Shown: piece after piece, positions 1 through 12,085 of the stretch | How positions within the stretch are numbered: the first letter of the stretch is position 1 | Layout: every line of letters begins with the position of its first letter | Origin: Paragorgia papillata | Taxonomy: Eukaryota > Cnidaria > Anthozoa > Scleralcyonacea > Coralliidae | Direction of reading: 5' to 3' | NCBI GenBank assembly: GCA_035771165.1 | Contig: JAWNZC010000088.1 | Location: 2,941,001 to 3,005,000, forward strand | DNA: 64,000 nt | Notes under the pieces: model-generated | Database searches by the model: none | What the model was told of the DNA's origin: nothing | What the model saw: only the letters and a program-made list of their open reading frames with translations | Translations under genes and position numbers: made by a program

Positions 1-2020
1 TTTTTTTACCCACAAGCTTTTATTTACTGAGCACCTACCCAAGACTGTCGCCCAAAATTGACCGCGTTTATAAAATCTCCATCTTCTTTTCAATTAACCT
101 TATTTTTGAGTATGTATTAAGTATCGGTGAGTTACAACTAAATCCAAAATATCGGACTGTTTGACCGAAACGAAATTTTTTTTACCCACATAGCTTTTAT
201 TTACTGAGCCGGTTTATACACCTACCCAAGACTGTCGCCCAAAATTGACCGCGTTTATAAAATATCCATCTTTTTTTCAATTAACTTGATATTTGGGTAT
301 GTATTAAGAATCGGCGAGTTACAACTAAATCCAAAATATCGGACTGTTTGACTGAAACGAAATTTTTTTTGACCCACATACCTTTTATTTACTGAACGGG
401 TTTATACACTAGCTACACAAGACTGTCGCCGAAAATTGACCGCTTTTATAAAATCTCCATCTTTTTTTCAATTAACCTGATATTTGAGTATGTAGTAAGA
501 ATCGGTGAGTTACAACTAAATCCAAAATATCGGACTGTTTGACCGGAACGAATTTTGTTTTACCCACATAGCTTTTATTTTCCGAGCCTGTTTATACACC
601 TACGCAAGACTGTCGCCGAAAATTGACCGCGTTTATAAAATCTCCATCTTTTTTTCAATTAACCTGATATTTTAGTATGTATTAAGAATCGGTGAGCTAC
701 AACTAAATCCAAAATATCGGACTGTTTGACTGAAACGAAATTTTTTTACCCACAAGCTTTTATTTACTGAGCCACCTACCCAAGACTGTCGCCCAAAATT
801 GACCGCGTTTATAAAATGTCCATCTTTTTTTCAATTAACCTGATTTTGAGTATGTATTAAGAATCGGTGAGTTACAACTAAATGCAAAATATCGGACTGT
901 TTGACCGAAACGAAATTTTTTTTACCCACATAGCTTCTATTTACTGAGCCGGTTTATCATAGCTACCCAAGAATGTCACCCAAAATTGACCGCGTTTATA
1001 AAATCTCCATCTTTTTTACAATTAACCTGATATTTGAGTACGTATTAAGAATCGGTGAGTTACAACTAAATCCAAAATATCGGACTGTTTGAGCGAAACG
1101 AAATTTTTTTTACCCACATAGCTTTTATTTATTGAGCCAGGTTTATACACCTACACAAGACTGTCGCCCAAAATTGACCGCTTTTATAAAATCTCCATCT
1201 TTTTTTCAATTAACCTGATATTTGAGTATGTAGTAAGAATCGGTGAGTTACAACTAAATCCAAAATATCGGACTGTTTGACCGGAACGAATTTTTTTTTA
1301 CCCACATAGCTTTTATTTACTGAGCCTGTTTATACACCTACGCAAGACTGTCGCCCAAAATTGACCGCGTTTATAAAATCTCCATCTTTTTTACAATTAA
1401 CCTGATATTTGAGTATGTATTAAGTATCGGTGAGTTACAACTAAATCCAAAATATCGGACTGTTTGACCGAAACGAAATTTTTTTTACCCACATAGCTTT
1501 TATTTACTGAGCCGGTTTATACACCTACCCAAGACTGTCGCCCAAAATTGACCGCGTTTATAAAATCTCCATCTTTTTTTCAATTAACCTGATATTTTAG
1601 TATGTATTAAGAATCGGTGAGTTACAACTAAATCCAAAATATCGGACTGTTTGACTGAAACGAAATTTTTTTACCTGCAAGCTTTTATTTACTGAGCCAC
1701 CTACCCAAGACTGTCGCCCAAAATTGACCGCGTTTATAAAATCTCCATCTTTTTTACAATTAACCTGATATTTGAGTACGTATTAAGAATCGGTCAGTTA
1801 CAACTAAATCCAGAATATCGGACTGTTTGACCGAAACGAAATTTTTTTTACCCACATAGCTTCTATTTACTGAGCCGGTTTATCATAGCTACCCAAGAAT
1901 GTCACGCAAAATTGACCGCGTTTATAATATCTCCATCTTTTTTTCAATGAACCTGATATTTTAGTATGTATTAAGAATCGGTGAGCTACAACTAAATCCA
2001 AAATATCGGACTGTTTGACT
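1..2020 (+). repeat. Higher-order block A, copy 1 (3.50-kb offset)
   Basis: Monomers run S-LLL-S-LLLL-S-L from the left edge, with S junctions at 11, 751 and 1676. Private variants recur about 3499 bp downstream: 'gagcacctaccc' at 28 and 3528, 'aaatgcaaaat' at 880 and 4378, 'acctgcaagctt' at about 1673 and 5173, and 'ggtcagttacaac' near 1793 and 5294. 'gtcacgcaaaat' near 1901 and 5402 is the last shared marker. The true left end lies outside the window. Confidence 0.85.
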
Positions 2021-2405
2021 GAAACGAAATTTTTTTTAGCCACAAGCTTTTATTTACTGAGCCACCTACCCAAGACTGTCGCCCAAAATTGACCGCGTTT
2101 ATAAAATCTCCATCTTTTTTTCAATTAACCTGATTTTTGAGTATGTATTAAGAATCGGTGAGTTACAACTAAATCCAAAATATGGGACTGTTTGACCGAA
2201 ACAAATTTTTTTTTACCCACATAGCTTCTATTTACTGAGCCGGTTTATCATAGCTACCCAAGAATGTCACCCAAAATTGACCGCGTTTATAAAATCTCCA
2301 TCTTTTTTACAATTAAACTGATATTTGACTACGTATTAAGAATCGGTGAGCTACAACTAAATCCAAAATATCGGACTGTTTGACTGAAACGAAATTTTTT
2401 TTACC

Positions 2406-3509
2406 CACAAGCTTTTATTTACTGAGCACCTACCCAAGACTGTCGCCCAAAATTGACCGCGTTTATAAAATCTCCATCTTCTTTTCAATTAACCTTATTT
2501 TTGAGTATGTATTAAGTATCGGTGAGTTACAACTAAATCCAAAATATCGGACTGTTTGACCGAAACGAATTTTTTTTTACCCACATAGCTTTTATTTACT
2601 GAGCCGGTTTATACACCTACCCAAGACTGTCGCCCAAAATTGACCGCGTTTATAAAATATCCATCTTTTTTTCAATTAACTTGATATTTGGGTATGTATT
2701 AAGAATCGGCGAGTTACAACTAAATCCAAAATATCGGACTGTTTGACTGAAACGAAAATTTTTTTGACCCACATACCTTTTATTTACTGAACGGGTTTAT
2801 ACACTAGCTACACAAGACTGTCGCCGAAAATTGACCGCTTTTATAAAATCTCCATCTTTTTTTCAATTAACCTGATATTTTAGTATGTATTAAGAATCGG
2901 TGAGTTACAACTAAATCCAAAATATCGGACTGTTTGACCGGAACGAATTTTGTTTTACCCACATAGCTTTTATTTTCCGAGCCTGTTTATACACCTACGC
3001 AAGACTGTCGCCGAAAATTGACCGCGTTTATAAAATCTCCATCTTTTTTTCAATTAACCTGATATTTTAGTATGTATTAAGAATCGGTGAGCTACAACTA
3101 AATCCAAAATATCGGACTGTTTGACTGAAACGAAATTTTTTTACCCACAAGCTTTTATTTACTGAGCCACCTACCCAAGACTGTCGCCCAAAATTGACCG
3201 CGTTTATAAAATCTCCATCTTTTTTTCAATTAACCTGATTTTTGAGTATGTATTAAGAATCGGTGAGTTACAACTAAATCCAAAATATGGGACTGTTTGA
3301 CCGAAACAAATTTTTTTTTACCCACATAGCTTCTATTTACTGAGCCGGTTTATCATAGCTACCCAAGAATGTCACCCAAAATTGACCGCGTTTATAAAAT
3401 CTCCATCTTTTTTACAATTAAACTGATATTTGACTACGTATTAAGAATCGGTGAGCTACAACTAAATCCAAAATATCGGACTGTTTGACTGAAACGAAAT
3501 TTTTTTACC
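2406..3509 (+). repeat. Six-monomer higher-order unit, 1104 bp (S-LLL-S-L)
   Basis: S junctions at 2406, 3146 and 3510 define four monomers followed by two. The first four repeat the order and private variants of positions 11-750: 'cttcttttcaattaacctta', 'gatatttgggtatg', 'ctgaacgggttt', and the 'tttccgagcctg' form. The last two instead match the 2041-2405 pair: 'aaaatatgggactg' with 'gaaacaaattt'. The unit therefore looks like a junction product between two parts of block A. It has the same cyclic layout as the 1102-bp units at 56.7-60.0 kb. Confidence 0.8.
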
Positions 3510-5519
3510 CACAAGCTTTTATTTACTGAGCACCTACCCAAGACTGTCGCCCAAAATTGACCGCGTTTATAAAATCTCCATCTTCTTTTCAATTAACCTT
3601 ATTTTTGAGTATGTATTAAGTATCGGTGAGTTACAACTAAATCCAAAATATCGGACTGTTTGACCGAAACGAATTTTTTTTTACCCACATAGCTTTTATT
3701 TACTGAGCCGGTTTATACACCTACCCAAGACTGTCGCCCAAAATTGACCGCGTTTATAAAATATCCATCTTTTTTTCAATTAACTTGATATTTGGGTATG
3801 TATTAAGAATCGGCGAGTTACAACTAAATCCAAAATATCGGACTGTTTGACTGAAACGAAAATTTTTTTGACCCACATACCTTTTATTTACTGACCGGGT
3901 TTATACACTAGCTACACAAGACTGTCGCCGAAAATTGACCGCTTTTATAAAATCTCCATCTTTTTTTCAATTAACCTGATATTTGAGTATGTAGTAAGAA
4001 TCGGTGAGTTACAACTAAATCCAAAATATCGGACTGTTTGACCGGAACGAATTTTTTTTACCCACATAGCTTTTATTTTCCGAGCCTGTTTATACACCTA
4101 CGCAAGACTGTCGCCGAAAATTGACCGCGTTTATAAAATCTCCATCTTTTTTTCAATTAACCTGATATTTTAGTATGTATTAAGAATCGGTGAGCTACAA
4201 CTAAATCCAAAATATCGGACTGTTTGACTGAAACGAAATTTTTTTACCCACAAGCTTTTATTTACTGAGCCACCTACCCAAGACTGTCGCCCAAAATTGA
4301 CCGCGTTTATAAAATGTCCATCTTTTTTTCAATTAACCTGATTTTGAGTATGTATTAAGAATCGGTGAGTTACAACTAAATGCAAAATATCGGACTGTTT
4401 GACCGAAACGAAATTTTTTTTACCCACATAGCTTCTATTTACTGAGCCGGTTTATCATAGCTACCCAAGAATGTCACCCAAAATTGACCGCGTTTATAAA
4501 ATCTCCATCTTTTTTACAATTAACCTGATATTTGAGTACGTATTAAGAATCGGTGAGTTACAACTAAATCCAAAATATCGGACTGTTTGAGCGAAACGAA
4601 ATTTTTTTTACCCACATAGCTTTTATTTATTGAGCCAGGTTTATACACCTACACAAGACTGTCGCCCAAAATTGACCGCTTTTATAAAATCTCCATCTTT
4701 TTTTCAATTAACCTGATATTTGAGTATGTAGTAAGAATCGGTGAGTTACAACTAAATCCAAAATATCGGACTGTTTGACCGGAACGAATTTTTTTTTACC
4801 CACATAGCTTTTATTTACTGAGCCTGTTTATACACCTACGCAAGACTGTCGCCCAAAATTGACCGCGTTTATAAAATCTCCATCTTTTTTACAATTAACC
4901 TGATATTTGAGTACGTATTAAGAATCGGTGAGTTACAACTAAATCCAAAATATCGGACTGTTTGAGCGAAACGAAATTTTTTTTTACCCACATAGCTTTT
5001 ATTTATTGAGCCAGGTTTATACACCTACGCAAGACTGTCGCCCAAAATTGACCGCGTTTATAAAATCTCCATCTTTTTTTCAATTAACCTGATATTTTAG
5101 TATGTATTAAGAATCGGTGAGTTACAACTAAATCCAAAATATCGGACTGTTTGACTGAAACGAAATTTTTTTACCTGCAAGCTTTTATTTACTGAGCCAC
5201 CTACCCAAGACTGTCGCCCAAAATTGACCGCGTTTATAAAATCTCCATCTTTTTTTACAATTAACCTGATATTTGAGTACGTATTAAGAATCGGTCAGTT
5301 ACAACTAAATCCAGAATATCGGACTGTTTGACCGAAACGAAATTTTTTTTACCCACATAGCTTCTATTTACTGAGCCGGTTTATCATAGCTACCCAAGAA
5401 TGTCACGCAAAATTGACCACGTTTATAAAATCTCCATCTTTTTATCAATTAACCTGATATTTTAGTATGTATTAAGAATCGGTGAGTTACAACTAAATCC
5501 AAAATATCGGACTGTTTGA
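3500..5519 (+). repeat. Higher-order block A, copy 2
   Basis: This copy parallels positions 1-2020 at a 3498-3500 bp offset (S junctions 3510, 4249, 5176 against 11, 751, 1676). Identity by eye is very high except for about one monomer. Near 4900-5040 the copy has 'gagtacg', 'tttgagcgaaac' and 'tattgagccaggttt'. Its partner near 1400-1540 has 'gagtatg', 'taagtatcgg' and 'gagccggttt'. A patch like this, flanked by matching sequence, suggests conversion. Confidence 0.85.
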
Positions 5520-6112
5520 CTGAAACGAATTTTTTTTACCCACATAGGTTTTATTTACTGAGCCAGTTTATACACTAGCTACCCAAGACTGTCGCCCAAA
5601 ATTGAGCGCGTTTATAAAATCTCCATCTTTTTTTCAATTAACCTGATATTTTAGTATGTATTAAGAATCGGTGAGTTAGAACTAAATCCAAAATATCGGA
5701 CTGTTTGACTGAAACGAAATTTTTTTTTACCCACATAGCTTTTATTTACTGAGCCAGTTTATACACTAGCTACCCAAGACTGTCGCCCAAAATTGACCGC
5801 GTTTATAAAATCTCCATCTTTTTTTCAATTAACCTGATATTTTAGTATGTATTAAGAATCGGTGAGTTACAACTAAATCCAAAATATCGGACTGTTCGAC
5901 TGAAACGAAATTTTTTTTTACCCACATAGCTTTTATTTACTGAGCCAGTTTATACACTAGCTACACAAGAATGTCACCCAAAATTGACCGCGTTTATAAA
6001 ATCTCCATCTTTTTTACAATTAAACTGATATTTGAGTACGTATTAAGAATCGGTGAGCTACAACTAAATCCAAAATATCGGACTGTTTGACTGAAACGAA
6101 ATTTTTTTTACC
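5520..6112 (+). repeat. L-monomer run with 'cactagct' junctions
   Basis: Three consecutive L monomers share 'gagccagtttatacactag', and two of them also share 'gatattttagtatg'. One has 'gttagaac' for 'gttacaac'. No S or X copy is present. Their similarity suggests local amplification of one L subtype. Confidence 0.75.
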
Positions 6113-8110
6113 CACAAGCTTTTATTTACTGAGCCACCTACCCAAGACTGTCGCCCAAAATTGACCGCGTTTATAAAATCTCCATCTTCTTTTCAATTAA
6201 CCTGATTTTTGAGTATGTATTAAGTATCGGTGAGTTACAACTAAATCCAAAATATCGGACTGTTTGACCGAAACGAATTTTTTTTTACCCACATAGCTTT
6301 TATTTACTGAGCCGGTTTATACACCTACGCAAGACTGTCGCCCAAAATTGACCGCGTTTATAAAATCTCCATCTTTTTTTCAATTAACTTGATATTTGAG
6401 TATGTATTAAGAATCGGTGAGCTACAACTAAATCCAAAATATCGGACTGTTTGACTGAAACGAAATTTTTTTACCCACAAGCTTTTATTTACTGAGCCAC
6501 CTACCCAAGACTGTCGCCCAAAATTGACCGTGTTTATAAAATCTCCATCTTTTTTTCAATTAACCTGATTTTTGAGTATGTATTAAGAATCGGTGAGCTA
6601 CAACTAAATCCAAAATATCGGACTGTTTGACCGAAACGAAAATTTTTTTTACCCACATAGCTTTTATTTACTGAGCCGGTTTATCACACCTACCCAAGAC
6701 TGTCACCCAAAATTGACCGCGTTTATAAAATCTCCATCTTTTTTTCAATTAACCTGATATTTGAGTACGTATTAAGAATCGGTGAGCTACAACTAAATCC
6801 AAAATATCGGACTGTTTGACTGAAACGAAATTTTTTTACCCACAAGCTTTTATTTACTGAGCCACCTACCCAAGACTGTCGCCCAAAATTGACCGCGTTT
6901 ATAAAATCTCCATCTTCTTTTCAATTAACCTGATTTTTGAGTATGTATTAAGAATCGGTGAGTTACAACTAAATCCAAAATATCGGACTGTTTGACCGAA
7001 ACGAAATTTTTTTTACCCACATAGCTTTTATTTACTGAGCCGGTTTATACACCTACCCAAGACTGTCGCCCAAAATTGACCGCGTTTATAAAATCTCCAT
7101 CTTTTTTTCAATTAACCTGATATTTGAGTATGTATTAAGAATCGGTGAGTTACAACTAAATCCAAAATATCGGACTGTTTGACTGAAACGAAATTTTTTT
7201 ACCCACAAGCTTTTATTTACTGAGCCACCTACCCAAGACTGTCGCCCAAAATTGACCGCGTTTATAAAATCTCCATCTTTTTTCAATTAACCTGATATTT
7301 GAGTATGTATTAAGAATCGGTGAGTTACAACTAAATCCAAAATATCGGACTGTTTGACCGAAACGAAATTTTTTTTACCCACATAGCTTTTATTTACTGA
7401 GCCGGTTTATACACCTACCCAAGACTGTCACCCAAAATTGACCGCGTTTATAAAATCTCCATCTTTTTTTCAATTAACCTGATATTTTAGTATGTATTAA
7501 GAATCGGTGAGCTACAACTAAATCCAAAATATCGGACTGTTTGACTGAAACGAAATTTTTTTACCCACAAGCTTTTATTTACTGAGCCACCTACCCAAGA
7601 CTGTCGCCCAAAATTGACCGCGTTTTATAAAATCTCCATCTTTTTTTCAATTAACCTGATTTTTGAGTATGTATTAAGAATCGGTGAGTTACAACTAAAT
7701 CCAAAATATCGGACTGTTTGACCGAAACGAAATTTTTTTTTACCCACATAGCTTTTATTTACTGAGCCGGTTTATACACCTACCCAAGAATGTCACCCAA
7801 AATTGACCGCGTTTATAAAATCTCCATCTTTTTTTCAATTAACCTGATATTTGAGTATGTATTAAGAATCGGTGAGCTACAACTAAATCCAAAATATCGG
7901 ACTGTTTGACTGAAACGAAATTTTTTTACCCACAAGCTTTTATTTACTGAGCCACCTACCCAAGACTGTCGCCCAAAATTGACCGCGTTTATAAAATCTC
8001 CATCTTCTTTTCAATTAACCTGATTTTTGAGTATGTATTAAGTATCGGTGAGTTACAACTAAATCCAAAATATCGGACTGTTTGACCGAAACGAAATTTT
8101 TTTTTACCCA
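6113..8110 (+). repeat. S-L dimer higher-order array, ~363-bp period
   Basis: S junctions at 6113, 6476, 6841, 7204, 7566 and 7931 are 362-365 bp apart, so S and L alternate strictly. Within the dimer, the S junction follows 'gctacaac..gactgaaac' or the 'gttacaac' form. The L partner has 'gaccgaaac', 'cacatagctt' and either the 'acaccta' or the 'tcacaccta' junction. Confidence 0.85.
7072..7247 (+). repeat. Representative S monomer (176 bp)
   Basis: This is a typical short monomer between 'aaaattg' anchors. Compared with L it has 'cacaagctt' instead of 'cacatagctt' and 'gagccacctaccc' instead of the longer 'gagccggtttat..ctaccc', a net loss of about 11 bp. The two differences sit about 20 bp apart and nearly always travel together, so they behave as one haplotype. 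I located about 87 S copies, the last full one at about 61477. The S junction is commonly preceded by 'gagctacaac' and 'gactgaaac', and the monomer after it often has 'gatttttgag' and 'gaccgaaac'. Confidence 0.95.
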
Positions 8111-9843
8111 CATAGCTTTTATTTACTGAGCCGGTTTATACACCTACCCAAGACTGTCGCCCAAAATTGACCGCGTTTATAAAATATCCATCTTTTTTTC
8201 AATTAACTTGATATTTGGGTATGTATTAAGAATCGGTGAGTTACAACTAAATCCAAAATATCGGACTGTTTGACTGAAACGAAATTTTTTTGACCCACAT
8301 ACCTTTTATTTACTGAACGGGTTTATACACTAGCTACACAAGACTGTCGCCGAAAATTGACCGCTTTTATAAAATCTCCATCTTTTTTTCAATTAACCTG
8401 ATATTTGAGTATGTAGTAAGAATCGGTGAGTTACAACTAAATCCAAAATATCGGACTGTTTGACCGGAACGAATTTTTTTTACCCACATAGCTTTTATTT
8501 TACTGAGCCTGTTTATACACCTACGGAAGACTGTCGCCCAAAATTGACCGCGTTTATAAAATCTCCATCTTTTTTTCAATTAACCTGATATTTTAGTATG
8601 TATTAAGAATCGGTGAGCTACAACTAAATCCAAAATATCGGACTGTTTGACTGAAACGAAATTTTTTTTACCCACAAGCTTTTATTTACTGAGCCACCTA
8701 CCCAAGACTGTCGCCCAAAATTGACCGCGTTTATAAAATGTCCATCTTTTTTTCAATTAACCTGATATTTGAGTATGTATTAAGAATCGGTGAGTTACAA
8801 CTAAATCCAAAATATCGGACTGTTTGACCGAAACGAAATTTTTTTTTACCCACATAGCTTTTATTTACTGAGCCGGTTTATCATAGTTACCCAAGAATGT
8901 CACCCAAAATTGACCGCGTTTATAAAATCTCCATCTTTTTTACAATTAACCTGATATTTGAGTACGTATTAAGAATCGGTGAGTTACAACTAAATCCAAA
9001 ATATCGGACTGTTTGACTGAAACGAAAATTTTTTTTACCCACATAGCTTTTATTTACTGAGCCTGTTTATACACCTACGCAAGACTGTCGCCCAAAATTG
9101 ACCGCTTTTATAAAATCTCCATCTTTTTTTCAATTAACCTGATATTTGAGTATGTAGTAAGAATCGGTGAGTTACAACTAAATCCAAAATATCGGACTGT
9201 TTGACCGGAACGAATTTTTTTTTACCCACATAGCTTTTATTTACTGAGCCTGTTTATACACCTACGCAAGACTGTCGCCCAAAATTGACCGCGTTTATAA
9301 AATCTCCATCTTTTTTACAATTAACCTGATATTTGAGTACGTATTAAGAATCGGTGAGTTACAACTAAATCCAAAATATCGGACTGTTTGACGGGAACGA
9401 ATTTTTTTTAACCCACATAGCTTTTATTTACTGAGCCTGTTTATACACCTACGCAAGACTGTCGCCCAAAATTGACCGCGTTTATAAAATCTCCATCTTT
9501 TTTTCAATTAACCTGATTTTTGAGTATGTATTAAGAATCGGTGAGTTACAACTAAATCCAAAATATCGGACTGTTTGACCGAAACGAAATTTTTTTTACC
9601 CACATACCTTATATTTACTGAGCCAGTTTATCATAGCTACCCAAGAATGTCACCCAAAATTGACCGCGTTTATTAAATCTCCATCTTTTTTACAATTAAC
9701 CTGATATTTGAGTACGTATTAAGAATCGGTGAGTTACAACTAAATCCAAAATATCGGACTGTTTGACCGAAACGAAATTTTTTTTACCCACATAGCTTTT
9801 ATTTATTGAGCCAGGTTTATACACCTACCCAAGACTGTCGCCC

Positions 9844-10039
9844 AAAATTGACCGCGTTTATAAAATATTGTATCTCCATCTTTTTTTTCAATTAACCTGA
9901 TATTTGAGAATGTATTAAGAAACGGTGAGTTACAACTAAATCCAAAATATCGGACTGGTTGACTGAAACGAATTTTTTTTCTTCCCACATAGCTTTTATT
10001 TACTGAGCCGGTTTATACACCTACCCAAGACTGTCGCCC
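9844..10039 (+). repeat. X monomer, leftmost copy (196 bp)
   Basis: It carries 'aaaatattgtatctcc', 'gagaatgtattaagaaacgg', 'ggactggttgac' and 'tttcttcccacat'. No X copy was seen to its left in the window. It is isolated among L monomers. Confidence 0.9.
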
Positions 10040-10226
10040 AAAATTGACCGCGTTTATAAAATCTCCATCTTTTTTTCAATTAACCTGATATTTGAGTATG
10101 TATTAAGAATCGGTGAGTTACAACTAAATCCAAAATATCGGACTGTTTGACTGAAACGAATTTTTTTTTACCCACATAGCTTTTATTTACTGAGCCGGTT
10201 TATACACCTACCCAAGACTGTCGCCC
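10040..10226 (+). repeat. Representative L monomer (187 bp)
   Basis: This is a typical long monomer, taken from one 'aaaattg' anchor to the next. It has 'cacatagctt', then 'tactgagccggtttat' and 'acacctaccc'. About 64 of 187 bases in a typical copy are G or C. The segment between 'tactgagcc' and 'cccaag' is the main variable part of the L class. Variants include 'ggtttatacaccta', 'ggtttatcatagcta', 'agtttatacactagcta', 'tgtttatacacctacg' and a 'tattgagccaggttt' form. Other variable spots are 'tttttttcaatt' versus 'ttttttacaatt', 'gagtatg' versus 'gagtacg', and 'gactgaaac' versus 'gaccgaaac' or 'gaccggaac'. Confidence 0.95.
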
Positions 10227-10736
10227 AAAATTGACCGCGTTTATAAAATCTCCATCTTTTTTTCAATTAACCTGATATTTTAGTATGTATTAAGAATCGG
10301 TGAGTCACAACTAAATCCAAAATATCGGACTGTTTGACTGAAACGAAATTTTTTTTTACCCACAAAGCTTTTATTTACTGAGCCAGTTTATACACTAGCT
10401 ACACAAGACTGTCGCCCAAAATTGACCGCTTTTATAAAATCTCCATCTTTTTTTCAATTAACCTGATATTTGAGTATGTATTAAGAATCGGTGAGTTACA
10501 ACTAAATCCAAAATATCGGACTGTTTGACCGAAACGAATTTTTTTTAACCCACATAGCTTTTATTTACTGAGCCGGTTTATACACCTACGCAAGACTGTC
10601 GCCCAAAATTGACCGCGTTTATAAAATCTCCATCTTTTTTTCAATTAACTTGATATTTGAGTATGTATTAAGAATCGGTGAGCTACAACTAAATCCAAAA
10701 TATCGGACTGTTTGACTGAAACGAAATTTTTTTACC

Positions 10737-10790
10737 CACAAGCTTTTATTTACTGAGCCGGTTTATACACCTACCCAAGACTGTCGCCCA
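10737..10790 (+). repeat. Hybrid junction: S-type start, L-type end
   Basis: 'cacaagctt', normally S, is followed by 'gagccggtttatacacct', normally L. The two markers are about 20 bp apart and almost always linked elsewhere, so this copy records an exchange or conversion between them. The same arrangement occurs at 12035. Confidence 0.8.
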
Positions 10791-12034
10791 AAATTGACCG
10801 CGTTTATAAAATCTCCATCTTTTTTTCAATTAACCTGATTTTTGAGTATGTATTAAGAATCGGTGAGTTACAACTAAATCCAAAATATCGGACTGTTTGA
10901 CCGAAACAAAATTTTTTTTACCCACATAGCTTTTATTTACTGAGCCGGTTTATACACCTACCCAAGACTGTCGCCCAAAATTGACCGCGTTTATAAAATC
11001 TCCATCTTTTTTTCAATTAACCTGATATTTGAGTATGTATTAAGAATCGGTGAGTTACAACTAAATCCAAAATATCGGACTGTTTGACTGAAACGAAATT
11101 TTTTTACCCACATAGCTTTTATTTACTGAGCCGGTTTATACACTAGCTACACAAGACTGTCGCCCAAAATTGACCGCGTTTATAAAATCTCCATCTTTTT
11201 TTCAATTAACCTGATATTTGAGTATGTATTAAGAATCGGTGAGTTACAACTAAATCCAAAATATCGGACTGTTTGACTGAAACGAAATTTTTTTTTACCC
11301 ACATAGCTTTTATTTACTGAGCCTTATACACAGCTACCCAAGACTGTCGCCCAAAATTGACCGCGTTTATAAAATCTCCATCTTTTTTTCAATTAACCTG
11401 ATATTTGAGTATGTATTAAGAATCGGTGAGTTACAACTAAATCCAAAATATCGGACTGTTTGACTGAAACGAAATTTTTTTTTACCCACATAGCTTTTAT
11501 TTACTGAGCCGGTTTATACACCTACCCAAGACTGTCGCCCAAAATTGACCGCGTTTATAAAATCTCCATCTTTTTTTCAATTAACCTGATATTTGAGTAT
11601 GTATTAAGAATCGGTGAGTTACAACTAAATCCAAAATATCGGACTGTTTGACCGAAACGAATTTTTTTACCCACATAGCTTTTATTTACTGAGCCGGTTT
11701 ATACACCTACCCAAGACTGTCGCCCAAAATTGACCGCGTTTATAAAATCTCCATCTTTTTTTCAATTAACTTGATATTTGAGTATGTATTAAGAATCGGT
11801 GAGCTACAACTAAATCCAAAATATCGGACTGTTTGACTGAAACGAAATTTTTTTACCCACAAGCTTTTATTTACTGAGCCACCTACCCAAGACTGTCGCC
11901 CAAAATTGACCGCGTTTATAAAATCTCCATCTTTTTTTCAATTAACCTGATTTTTGAGTATGTATTAAGAATCGGTGAGTTACAACTAAATCCAAAATAT
12001 CGGACTGTTTGACTGAAACGAAATTTTTTTTACC

Positions 12035-12085
12035 CACAAGCTTTTATTTACTGAGCCGGTTTATACACCTACCCAAGACTGTCGC
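12035..12085 (+). repeat. Hybrid junction: S-type start, L-type end (second copy)
   Basis: Same arrangement as at 10737: 'cacaagctt' followed by 'gagccggtttatacacct'. It may be a copy of that event or an independent one; the flanks are too uniform to decide by eye. Confidence 0.8.

Noticed and set aside
10040..10226. CENP-B box on the minus strand around 'tttcgtttcagtcaaac'
   Set aside because: The TTCG and the central A fit, but the essential CGGG half is replaced by CAAA, and copies with 'gaccgaaac' lose the A too. It is not a functional match by the known consensus.
10040..10226. Hammerhead ribozyme, as found in some animal satellites
   Set aside because: 'cctgat' and 'gaaac' are present, but the conserved CTGATGA core is not, and I could not fold the required three stems around them.
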